DNA of 64,000 nucleotides from Adlercreutzia caecimuris B7 (GTDB lineage: Bacteria; Actinomycetota; Coriobacteriia; Coriobacteriales; Eggerthellaceae), in contig NZ_KE159646.1 in assembly GCF_000403355.2 (NCBI RefSeq), forward strand, positions 2,367,790-2,431,789. Direction: 5' to 3'. A model generated the notes under the pieces. It did no database searches. It saw nothing but the letters and a program-made list of their open reading frames with translations, and was not told where the DNA came from. Shown here piece by piece: positions 15,514-22,880 of the stretch. Position 1 is the first letter of the stretch, and each line of letters begins with the position of its first letter. A program made the translations under genes and the position numbers.

Positions 15514-15804
15514 ATGGCGTCCCATTACATGTACGTGCTGGAATGCGCGGATGGCTCGCTGTACACGGGTTATGCGGTGGATGTGCAGGCGCGGCTCGCG
15601 GTGCACAATGCGGGCAAGGGCGCGAAGTACACCCGGGCTCGGCTGCCCGTGAGCCTGCTTGCCTATGCGGAGTTTTCCACCAAGCACGATGCCATGCATG
15701 CGGAATACGCCTTCAAGCAGCTGTCCCGCAACGAGAAGGACGCCCTGCTGGCTGTCGCCTCCCATTCCTCCTTCGAGGAGGCGCTGGAAGAGTTGCTCGG
15801 TTAG
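15514..15804 (+). CDS. GIY-YIG domain protein (UPF0213 type)
   Basis: 96 aa, a single GIY-YIG domain: [18 protein letters not shown] supplies the two-part motif, followed by [14 protein letters not shown] and a downstream Glu region (HAEYAFKQL). This matches short stand-alone YhbQ/UPF0213 proteins with possible DNA-repair nuclease activity. It starts 5 nt after the ATPase stop with no clear ribosome site, so it is probably translationally coupled to that gene. Confidence 0.85.
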   Translation: MASHYMYVLECADGSLYTGYAVDVQARLAVHNAGKGAKYTRARLPVSLLAYAEFSTKHDAMHAEYAFKQLSRNEKDALLAVASHSSFEEALEELLG

Positions 15805-15942
15805 GGAAGGCTGCTCGCGGGATCTTCATCTGGTGCTGGCTGTCGGAAGGCTGTCTAATAGTTGAGGCCGAAGGCCCACAGTGGCACAACGTTGGCAAAG
15901 CTGTTGTAATGCGGCTGGGGCATCAGTGCTCGGAAACGGCAG

Positions 15943-15980
15943 CTGCACTCATTGAGTGCAGGTCGCCTTTTAACTCTTTT
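15943..15980 (+). terminator. Likely terminator after the GIY-YIG gene
   Basis: A perfect 8-bp stem (15943-15950 with 15954-15961, ATT loop) is followed by a T-rich tract. It is 138 bp past the stop codon. Confidence 0.45.
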
Positions 15981-16017
15981 AGGTTGCTTTAAAAGTTTTA
16001 GGTCGCTTTAACTTTTT
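15960..16017. repeat. Three degenerate ~20-bp tandem units
   Basis: Units at 15960-15980, 15981-15999 and 16000-16017 share AGGTCGCTTTAA-like cores followed by T-runs. No gene is seen between 15805 and 16085. Confidence 0.5.
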
Positions 16018-16024
16018 AGCGAAG

Positions 16025-16053
16025 AAAGGCCTCCCAGTTGCGGGAGGCCTTTT
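16025..16053. terminator. Bidirectional terminator (11-bp perfect stem)
   Basis: Arms 16025-16035 and 16042-16052 with a 6-nt loop. A-rich on the left and T-rich on the right, so it can terminate both the plus-strand unit and the minus-strand yqeY gene. Confidence 0.75.
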
Positions 16054-16085
16054 GGCTCGTGCGCGGGGTGCTTTGCCGGCTGCTG

Positions 16086-16529
16086 CTAGCTCAGCTTGCT
16101 GCCGAGCTCCTTGGCGGCGGCTGCCTTGTCGAAGTTGCCGCCGGTGCGCTTCGTGAGCTCGCCCATCACGCGGCCCATGTCCTTCTTGGTGGCAGCCCCG
16201 GTGTCGGCCAGCACCGCGTCGATGAGCGCGATCAGCTCCTCGCCCTCCACCTGCTTCGGCAGATAGCCTTCCAGGATGGCCACCTGCTCGGTGAGGGTGT
16301 CGGTGCGCTCTTGGTTGTTCCCCGCTTTGATGGAGCCGTCGAGCGTCTCCTTCGTCTGCTTGATGACGCGCTTGAGCATGGCGTCCACGTCGGCCTCGGT
16401 TACCTCGCGCCGCTCGTTCACCTCGATGGCCTTCAACTCGGTGTGCACCTGGCGCAGAATGTCGCGGCGATGGTTGTCGCGCGCCTTCATGGCCGCCTTG
16501 ATCTCGTCTTGCAGCTGTTGATATTCCAT
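16086..16529 (-). CDS. yqeY: GatB/YqeY domain protein
   Basis: 147 aa, normal length for YqeY. The start ATG at 16529 has AAAGGACG upstream. Typical features are KAAMKARD at the N-terminus, the helical N-domain and the C-terminal QVAILEGYLPKQVEGEEL motif followed by GRVMGELTKRTGG. Related to the tail domain of the GatB amidotransferase subunit; its own role is presumed tRNA-linked but unproven. Single gene on the minus strand. A TATGAT -10 candidate lies near 16565-16560. Confidence 0.9.
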   Translation of the reverse strand: MEYQQLQDEIKAAMKARDNHRRDILRQVHTELKAIEVNERREVTEADVDAMLKRVIKQTKETLDGSIKAGNNQERTDTLTEQVAILEGYLPKQVEGEELIALIDAVLADTGAATKKDMGRVMGELTKRTGGNFDKAAAAKELGSKLS

Positions 16530-16575
16530 GCTCGTCCTTTCGGCTGCGGAAGCTTCAGACTCCATCATAGCGCTT

Positions 16576-18783
16576 TTACCCCTCGGTGAGGGCGGTTTTC
16601 GCGATGCCGCGGGCGGCCAGGTAGGTGACGAGCATATAGCCGCCGTAGATGACGATGGTAAGCCCCGCGGCCATCATGATGGGAGTGAAGGTGTTCACGC
16701 CGATGGCATCGAACATGGAATCGGACAGCACGCCGATGGCGCAGGCCGCGTGGCACACCGCCAGCGCCAGCGGTACGAGGAAGTACACGAGCACCTGGAT
16801 CAGAAGCGAGCGGTAGATCATGCCCGCATCGCAGCCGAGCTTGCTCAGGATGCGGTAGCGCGGCGCCGAGTCTGAGGCCTGACTCAGCTGTTGGATGGCC
16901 AGGATGGCTGCGGTGGACACGAGGAAGATGAAGCCGATGTAGAGCGCCAGGTAGGTGATCATGAGTCGCATGCCGGCCGACTGGTCGGTCATCTCGTGGG
17001 CTGTGATGATGCGCGTGACCGGCCACAGCAGGTTCGCGTAGGCGTTGCCGGCGCCGCTGCGCCCCTGCTCGAAGCCGCCCATATCCGAAGGCTGCGTGGC
17101 GGCTACGATATCTCCCAGGGCCGTATCGTTCTCGGCAGCGGTCTTGCCGTTGTCGGCGTACATCACGTTCAGCGTTTGGGTCGTGGGAATGAGTCCCTCG
17201 GCACCCAGGGCCTCCACAGCCTCATCGGGCACCACGAAGATAAGCGCGGTGGCGGCCATGGCGTTGTCTTCCAGCTGGGTGTCGTAGATGGGGCCGGCCA
17301 CGGTGAGCTCTTGGTCCGCCACGGTGATGGTCGGGGCCGCCTTCGCCACGGCCTCGGCCAAGGCATTGACGATCTCCATGTTGTTCACCAGGCCGCAGGT
17401 GCCCGGCTCAAGATTCACGGCCGGCTGCCCCTGCAGGGTGCGGGCGGCGTTGAAGTCGGACAGCGACATCACAGCCACGGCGGTATCTCGCACCTTGCCC
17501 AAGTCGTCGATGCGCATGGCCTCGGGGCTCGCCACGGTTTCGGCGGCATCGATGATCGGGTCGTAGGTCATGTCGGGCAGCGACCACATGCTCACCTGGG
17601 CCCATGCGCCTATCGTCTCGGCCCACAGCTCGGGCGCGCCTGCTTCCAGAGCGGCGGCCATGTCCCAGTCGTATTCCTCGGCCAGGGCCAGCCGATCGGG
17701 GGCATCGGCCTCCATTTCGGCGCGGCGCTCGCGCTCGCCGGCCGACGAGCCCGTGGTGCCATCGGGGCCGTACCATACCCCGGCGCTCAAGGTGGCCGAG
17801 TAGGGGTTGGCCTTCTCCACGCCGCCGACGAACACCTCCACGAACCCCATGCCCGACGAGAACACGGTAATGGAGAAGAACAGCAGCACGCACACGGCCC
17901 ACAGCGACAGAAACGCCGTGTTCACCTTGCTGGCAATCTGGCGCACGGTGAACAGGTTCAGCTTGCGCAGGTACACGCCGCGCAGGCGCGTGAGCACGGC
18001 GATGGCGAAGCCGGCCAGCGACCAGAAGAACATGAGCGAGCCCACAAGCATGGCGATGGTGGCGCGCACGAACTCGGGCTGGTCCAGCATCACCAGGCCA
18101 TTGGCGATGAGCTGCTGGTAGGCGTAGGCCAGCACGGCGATGGCCGCGACGAACACCACGAGGCACGCCCACGGGTTGCGCACTCCGGCCCGCTCATTTC
18201 TCTCGCCGGCGCGGATGAGATCGATGAGCTTGCAGCGGCTCACGGTGAACGTGTTGAACAGGGCCACCACCACATAGATGGCGGCGAAGCATGCCAGGGT
18301 GACCACGAGCGCGTCAGGCGAGAACACGAACTGGTAGTTGCTCATGGTGGTGCCGAACAGCGCCGCGGTGAAGAACGACAGCGCCTGGGACAGCAGCACG
18401 CCGCAGATAAGGCCCACGGCCAGCGAGATGAGGCCCACGAGCACCGTCTCGTACAGCACGATGCGCGACACATGGCCCGGCGTCATGCCCAGCACCAGGT
18501 AGGTGCCGAACTCGCGCTTGCGGCGCCGGATGAGGAACTGGTTCGCGTACAGGATGAGGAAGCCCAGCACGCAGGCCACCACGACCGAGAACATGCCGAG
18601 CAGCTGGGTGGTCGACTCGAAGACCGAAGCCGAGGCCGAGCTTTCCATGTCGAAGAGGATCTGCTGGCTGCCGATGGAGTTGAACGCGTAGAACACCGCC
18701 ACGCCGAACAGAAGCGTGATGAAGTAGATGGCGTAGTCGCGCACCGACCGGCGGATGTTGCGCAGGGCGAGCTTAAGATACAT
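16576..18783 (-). CDS. BceB-like FtsX-family ABC permease
   Basis: 735 aa from the ATG at 18783 behind GGAGG. About ten membrane segments: four near the N-terminus (residues 15-240), then a pair, a large extracytoplasmic domain (about 350-600) and four at the C-terminus. This is the BceB/VraE layout, where the big outer domain recognises peptide antibiotics. It overlaps the end of the ATPase gene by 11 bp, so the two are translationally coupled. With the upstream sensor kinase it should form an antimicrobial-peptide sensing and resistance module. The substrate is unknown. Confidence 0.88.
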   Translation of the reverse strand: MYLKLALRNIRRSVRDYAIYFITLLFGVAVFYAFNSIGSQQILFDMESSASASVFESTTQLLGMFSVVVACVLGFLILYANQFLIRRRKREFGTYLVLGMTPGHVSRIVLYETVLVGLISLAVGLICGVLLSQALSFFTAALFGTTMSNYQFVFSPDALVVTLACFAAIYVVVALFNTFTVSRCKLIDLIRAGERNERAGVRNPWACLVVFVAAIAVLAYAYQQLIANGLVMLDQPEFVRATIAMLVGSLMFFWSLAGFAIAVLTRLRGVYLRKLNLFTVRQIASKVNTAFLSLWAVCVLLFFSITVFSSGMGFVEVFVGGVEKANPYSATLSAGVWYGPDGTTGSSAGERERRAEMEADAPDRLALAEEYDWDMAAALEAGAPELWAETIGAWAQVSMWSLPDMTYDPIIDAAETVASPEAMRIDDLGKVRDTAVAVMSLSDFNAARTLQGQPAVNLEPGTCGLVNNMEIVNALAEAVAKAAPTITVADQELTVAGPIYDTQLEDNAMAATALIFVVPDEAVEALGAEGLIPTTQTLNVMYADNGKTAAENDTALGDIVAATQPSDMGGFEQGRSGAGNAYANLLWPVTRIITAHEMTDQSAGMRLMITYLALYIGFIFLVSTAAILAIQQLSQASDSAPRYRILSKLGCDAGMIYRSLLIQVLVYFLVPLALAVCHAACAIGVLSDSMFDAIGVNTFTPIMMAAGLTIVIYGGYMLVTYLAARGIAKTALTEG

Positions 18784-19780
18784 GGCCGGCCTCCCCGCCG
18801 AGGAAGGACACCACTTCCATGATGCGGGCGAAGAAGGCATCGCGGCTCTCGTCGCCCCGGCGCAGCTCGTTGAACACGGCGCCGTCCTTGATGAACAGCA
18901 CGCGGTTGGTGTAGCTGGCGGCGAAGGCATCGTGGGTGACCATCATGATCGTGGCGCCCATCTGCGTGTTCATCATCTCCATGATCTCGAGCATCACCGT
19001 GGCGGCGCGGGAGTCGAGCGCGCCGGTGGGCTCGTCGGCCAAGATGAGCTTCGGGTCGCACACCATGGCCCGGGCCGCGGCCACGCGCTGCTTCTGGCCG
19101 CCGGACATCTGGTAGGGGTACTTGGAAAGCACGCCGTCCACGCCGAGACGCGCGGCCATGGCGTTTACCTTGCCGGGAATGCTGCGCGCCGGCTCGCCCT
19201 TGATGGTGAGCGCGAGCGAGATGTTCTCGAAGCCGGTGAGGGTGTCCAGCAGGTTGGAGTCCTGGAAGATGAAACCCAAATCGTCGCGGCGGAACTTCGC
19301 CAGCTGGCGACGGGACATGCCGGTGATGTCGCGGCCGCCGACGATGATGTGGCCGCTCGTGACGGTGTCGATGGTGGACACGCAGTTCAGCAGCGTGGTC
19401 TTGCCCGAGCCCGAGGGGCCCATGATGCCGACGAACTCGCCGGCGGCCACGTCGAAGGAGACGCCGGCCAGGGCATGGGTGACCGAGTCGCGGCTGCCGA
19501 AGACCTTCTCGATGGAACGCACCGACAGGATGGGGGAACCCGCAGGCCGCGGGGCCGCCGCATGGACACCGTGGGAAGCGGCGGCAGAGGCGCCGGCACC
19601 CTGGGCGACGCGGCCCGCGGCAGCCGAGGAGGCGCCGGGCGCGTAGGCATCGCGCGAGAAGGCGGCGGCCAGGCCGTCAAGGGCGCTGCGGTCGTCGGCC
19701 GAAAGCGGCAGGGGCGTGCCCGGATCGGTGGGGTTGGCGCCAAAGGCCGAGGGGGTGGGTTCGGTGTACACTTCAGCCAT
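18773..19780 (-). CDS. BceA-like ABC transporter ATPase with long N-terminal extension
   Basis: 335 aa. Walker A GPSGSGKTTL (about 129-138), Q-loop IFQDSN, signature MSGGQKQR, Walker B LILADEPTGAL and the H-loop VTHD are intact, as in BceA/LolD/MacB ATPases. The first ~85 residues are a low-complexity Ala/Pro/Gly-rich extension absent from typical ~250-aa homologues. The ATG overlaps the stop of the 33-residue peptide gene (TAATG), so translation is coupled. Works with the downstream permease. Confidence 0.92.
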   Translation of the reverse strand: MAEVYTEPTPSAFGANPTDPGTPLPLSADDRSALDGLAAAFSRDAYAPGASSAAAGRVAQGAGASAAASHGVHAAAPRPAGSPILSVRSIEKVFGSRDSVTHALAGVSFDVAAGEFVGIMGPSGSGKTTLLNCVSTIDTVTSGHIIVGGRDITGMSRRQLAKFRRDDLGFIFQDSNLLDTLTGFENISLALTIKGEPARSIPGKVNAMAARLGVDGVLSKYPYQMSGGQKQRVAAARAMVCDPKLILADEPTGALDSRAATVMLEIMEMMNTQMGATIMMVTHDAFAASYTNRVLFIKDGAVFNELRRGDESRDAFFARIMEVVSFLGGEAGHVS

Positions 19781-19881
19781 TAGTGGTAGCTCCTCTCGGT
19801 CTTGGGCAGCTGGCGGGCGATGATGGCGCCCACCGCCCCGATGATAGCAACGGCAAGCATAATCTTCCCTGACGTCTTCAC
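19780..19881 (-). CDS. 33-residue single-span membrane peptide coupled to BceAB-like transporter
   Basis: A GTG at 19881 with AAAGGA 6 nt upstream opens a 33-codon frame: a short KTSGK head, a hydrophobic span (MLAVAIIGAVGAIIA) and a basic/polar tail (RQLPKTERSYH). Its TAA overlaps the ATPase ATG, strong evidence that it is translated. In staphylococcal VraDE a small membrane protein (VraH) accompanies a related transporter; by analogy this could be an accessory subunit, but there is no visible sequence relation. Confidence 0.7.
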   Translation of the reverse strand: MKTSGKIMLAVAIIGAVGAIIARQLPKTERSYH

Positions 19882-19973
19882 AATGGTCCTTTCTCTCGAA
19901 TGCGCGGCCCGCTCTCCATCCCGCCGGAGATGGCTTCGCGGTATTCCGATTCGCTCAAACAGTCCTCGCTTTG

Positions 19974-19998
19974 TGGAAATGTCCACTGGACATTTCCA
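19974..19998. promoter_or_regulatory. 25-bp perfect palindrome upstream of BceAB-like operon
   Basis: 11-bp arms (19974-19984 and 19988-19998) around ACT, 93 bp upstream of the 33-residue peptide start. It could be a repressor or activator operator, or an mRNA hairpin in the leader. Confidence 0.5.
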
Positions 19999-20110
19999 GT
20001 CGCTGTGGAACTCGCTCGGTCGGAACACCCCGAACCCGTCTCCTACATTGCGTAGGCTGCGAGCACAATTCCATCCTAGGGAAAGGGGCGCGGCGGCTCC
20101 ATCGATCGGG

Positions 20111-20143
20111 CTTACGCTTACCTTACGAACGTGTTAGGTAAGC
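20111..20143. promoter_or_regulatory. Candidate response-regulator site: CTTAC repeats and imperfect 28-bp palindrome
   Basis: CTTACGCTTACCTTACG runs into an imperfect palindrome with GCTTACCT/AGGTAAGC arms (20116-20123, 20136-20143). The CTTAC/GTAAG half-site reappears at 22037-22052 upstream of the response-regulator gene, suggesting both are bound by that regulator. Position is between kinase and transporter genes. Confidence 0.4.
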
Positions 20144-20168
20144 TCGCCCGCACCATAGGTTCGGGCCC

Positions 20169-21263
20169 TTACGCGCCGTAGAGTTCTTTGCGGGTGCGGT
20201 CGTGGGGGAAGGTGAGGATGACGCGGGTGCCGGTGCCCTCTTCGCTGGCCAGGCCTACGTGCAGGCCCATGGAGGCGCACAAGCTGGCCACCAGGTACAG
20301 CCCCATGCCCGTGGCCGATCCGTGGGCGCGGCCGACCTGGCCGGTGAAGCCGCGCTCGAAGACGCGGGGCACGTCGGCGGCGGGAATGCCGCAGCCGTTG
20401 TCGCGCACCTCCAGCACCGTGCGGCCCCGCGGGGTGCCGGACTCTTCCTCGCGCGCGGTGAACTCGATGCTCGTAGCGCCGTATTTCGCGGCGTTCACCA
20501 CCACCTGCCCCAAGATGAACACGAGCCACGGTTCATCGGCCAGCACCGTCATGGTCTCGGGAATGTTGAACGTGGGGAGTGCCCCGCGTTCGATGAGGAA
20601 GCGCGTGTTGCGCTTGCACGCCTCGCGAGCTGCCTCGCCCAGGCTCATCTCGCGGATGGCATAGTCGCGCTCCACCGAGGTCGATCGAGCATAGTACAGC
20701 GCCTGGTCCACCTGAGCCTCGATGCGCTCGAGCTCGCGGGCGATTTTCGCCGACTGGGTGCTCGGCTCATTGGCGAGCATGAGCTTTATCGCGGCAATGG
20801 GCGTCTTCGTCTCGTGGATCCACAACTCGATGTAGCGACGGTAGGCCGCAGCGTCTTCCTGGAGCTTGTCGGTTTCCGCGGCGGCAAGCGAGCTGATGCG
20901 GGCCGCGGTTCCGTAGGCAATCTGCCCTTCCAGGAAGGCGGGTTCGGCGACGAGAGCCGGCAGTACGCGGGCTTGCCGCAGCGAGGCGAGCAACCCGCGC
21001 AACTCGTGGTAGAAGGCGGCTTTGCGGCGGTAGTCCAGAAAGCCGGCACCCACAGCCAGCAGGGTGAGGATGTCGGCCGCCAGCAGCACGCCCGATGAGT
21101 TCACGCCGAGGGCGGGCAGGATGAGCACGAGGCTTACGAGGCTCAGCACCAGCGCCGCCAGCCCCAGCATGTTGTCGCGCACATAGGCGGCGGGCGTGAA
21201 GGCGGCGAGGTCTTCGATGGAGAAATCGTCGCCAGCGAGGGAGCAGAGGGGCGGCTGGCTCAT
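20169..21263 (-). CDS. BceS-like intramembrane-sensing histidine kinase
   Basis: 364 aa from the ATG at 21263, which overlaps the stop of the response-regulator gene (ATGA). Two membrane segments (about residues 32-75) with almost no extracytoplasmic loop, as in BceS kinases that sense through their transporter. H-box ELWIHETKTPIAAI, N-box VVVNAAKYG, G1 DNGCGI and G2 TGMGLYL are intact. It should phosphorylate the adjacent OmpR-type regulator in response to transporter activity. Confidence 0.92.
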   Translation of the reverse strand: MSQPPLCSLAGDDFSIEDLAAFTPAAYVRDNMLGLAALVLSLVSLVLILPALGVNSSGVLLAADILTLLAVGAGFLDYRRKAAFYHELRGLLASLRQARVLPALVAEPAFLEGQIAYGTAARISSLAAAETDKLQEDAAAYRRYIELWIHETKTPIAAIKLMLANEPSTQSAKIARELERIEAQVDQALYYARSTSVERDYAIREMSLGEAAREACKRNTRFLIERGALPTFNIPETMTVLADEPWLVFILGQVVVNAAKYGATSIEFTAREEESGTPRGRTVLEVRDNGCGIPAADVPRVFERGFTGQVGRAHGSATGMGLYLVASLCASMGLHVGLASEEGTGTRVILTFPHDRTRKELYGA

Positions 21264-21934
21264 ACGGCGTACCCCACGCCACGGCGCGTTACGAGGAAGT
21301 CGTCGGGCACGCCAAGGGAGGCCAGCGTCTTGCGCAGGCGATTCACATTCACGGTGAGGGTGTTGTCGTCGATGAAGGCATCCGACTCCCACAGCGCGCA
21401 CATAATCTCGCTGCGCGGCACCACGACGCCCGGATTCCGCATGAGCGTCTGCAGGATGCGCAACTCGTTGCGGGTAAGCTCGGCGGTGCGGTCGCCAAAG
21501 GAGACGGTGCCGGCGCCAATGTTCAAGGTGACGCCCTTGTGGCGCATCGTCATATCCGCCGCCGGTCCTGCGCTGCGCCGCAGCAGGGCCTGAATGTGGG
21601 CCAGCAGCACGGCAGGGCGGTAGGGTTTGGTCACGTAGTCGTCGGCCCCCAGGTTCATGGCCATCACTTCGTCGAACTCGCTTTCCGAGGAGGTGAGCAT
21701 GAGAATGGGCACCGAGCTGTTCGCCCGAATGTCGCGGCAGATGGAATGGCCGTCGGCACCGGGCAGCTTCAGGTCGAGCACAATGCAGTCGGGCTCGGCG
21801 GCCAGGGCCCGGGCGGCGGTGTCGGCCCAACTTCCTTCGTAGGCTCCCACGGCAAAGCCGGAAAGTTCCAGCACGTGGGCCAGTTCCGTGCGCAGGGCCA
21901 CGTCGTCTTCGATGATATAGATGCGCTGGGCCAT
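21260..21934 (-). CDS. BceR-like OmpR-family response regulator
   Basis: 224 aa from the ATG at 21934 behind GGAGGAGG; an in-frame upstream ATG is less well placed. The receiver domain has EDD, LDLKLPGADG (phospho-acceptor Asp) and VTKPYRP. The winged-helix effector occupies about residues 130-224 (ELTRNELRILQTL, TVNVNRLRKTL, GVGYAV). It probably activates the downstream peptide-ATPase-permease genes and its own operon. Confidence 0.92.
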   Translation of the reverse strand: MAQRIYIIEDDVALRTELAHVLELSGFAVGAYEGSWADTAARALAAEPDCIVLDLKLPGADGHSICRDIRANSSVPILMLTSSESEFDEVMAMNLGADDYVTKPYRPAVLLAHIQALLRRSAGPAADMTMRHKGVTLNIGAGTVSFGDRTAELTRNELRILQTLMRNPGVVVPRSEIMCALWESDAFIDDNTLTVNVNRLRKTLASLGVPDDFLVTRRGVGYAV

Positions 21935-22036
21935 GGCGGCCTCCTCCTTCATCTTGCTCCCCGGCATTTCAGGGGCGATTGCCAGCCTGCCCATTCTACC
22001 GCGATGCCCCTGTCGCGGGAACGGCGGCCGCGCACT

Positions 22037-22052
22037 CTTACAAGAGCGTAAG
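22037..22052. promoter_or_regulatory. CTTAC-N6-GTAAG palindrome upstream of the response-regulator gene
   Basis: An inverted repeat of the half-site also found at 20111-20143, about 100 bp upstream of the start codon at 21934. Candidate autoregulatory site. Confidence 0.35.
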
Positions 22053-22081
22053 CGGCCTGCCGGCGATGTTGGTCGAGCCGA

Positions 22082-22219
22082 CCCCTGTTTTTTGCACGAG
22101 GTTTGGAGTTATGAGCGTCTTCCAAAAGAAAAGGAGGACGGTTTTACTGAAATTCATTAAATTGTAGAGCCTCGAAGGGCTGTGAGACGCTCATAACTCC
22201 AAATCTTGCGCAAATAGGG
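22082..22219. repeat. ~138-bp element with ~30-bp imperfect terminal inverted repeats (MITE-like)
   Basis: 22091-22120 and the reverse complement of 22185-22214 match at about 26 of 30 positions, and CCCCT extends the symmetry on both outer sides. The 64-bp centre contains an 18-codon frame (ATG 22111 to TAG 22167, Lys/Arg-rich). Composition is more AT-rich than its surroundings. No gene is otherwise seen between 21935 and 22377. It could be a miniature inverted-repeat transposable element or a long RNA hairpin. Confidence 0.6.
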
Positions 22220-22377
22220 GAAATCGCGTCAAACGAAGATGGTCATGGATTTCCTCCAAGGTCGAGCAAGTATTAAGTTTTCGCGAGAATTGCTGAAAGT
22301 GGGGTAGTATGGTCAGCGCATTTTCAAGCAGCGGTGAGCGTCGTTGGCGGCGCCCCGCGAGGGGCGAAAGGACATAT

Positions 22378-22869
22378 ATGAGAGAGATGCCCGCTAACCA
22401 GCTGAATCCGCGCATCAAGAACGTGTGGCGCATCAGCGATGCCATCTGGATTGCCATCGTGTTTCTGTGCTGCTTCGCGCCGTTTGCGATCATTGCGGCA
22501 GTTGAGCCGTCGGAGACCTGGGCGGGGTTCGTGGCCCTTATGGTGGCCGTGGTCTTCGCGGCGTTGTTCGTGTTCTTCGTCGTGGTGCTGCCGCCCATTC
22601 GCTATGCCCGCTGGCGCTACGAGCTGACCGACGACTACCTGGATATCGCCCGGGGCATCTTCTGGCGCAAGCGCTTCATCATCCCGTTCATTCGCGTGCA
22701 GAACACCGATACGCGCCAAGGACCGGTGCTGCGGGCCTTCGGGCTGTCCAGCGTCACCGTGGCCACGGCCGCCGGTGAGCACGAGATTCCCGGCCTGGGC
22801 AACGAAGAGGCCGACCTGCTGCGCGACCGCGCCGCCGAGCTGGCCCGTCTGGCCCGAGAGGATGTCTAA
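22378..22869 (+). CDS. Bacterial PH-domain membrane protein (YdbS-like)
   Basis: 163 aa from the ATG at 22378 with AAAGGA 5 nt upstream. Two membrane helices (about residues 20-70) precede a bPH2/DUF304 domain (RYELTDDYLDIARGIFWRKRFIIPFIRVQNTD is its core, about 82-113). Such proteins are paired with a YdbT-like partner, as here, where the next gene overlaps by one base. In Bacillus the pair affects bacteriocin resistance; the mechanism is uncertain. Confidence 0.88.
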   Translation: MREMPANQLNPRIKNVWRISDAIWIAIVFLCCFAPFAIIAAVEPSETWAGFVALMVAVVFAALFVFFVVVLPPIRYARWRYELTDDYLDIARGIFWRKRFIIPFIRVQNTDTRQGPVLRAFGLSSVTVATAAGEHEIPGLGNEEADLLRDRAAELARLAREDV

Positions 22870-22880
22870 TGGAGGCCCCG

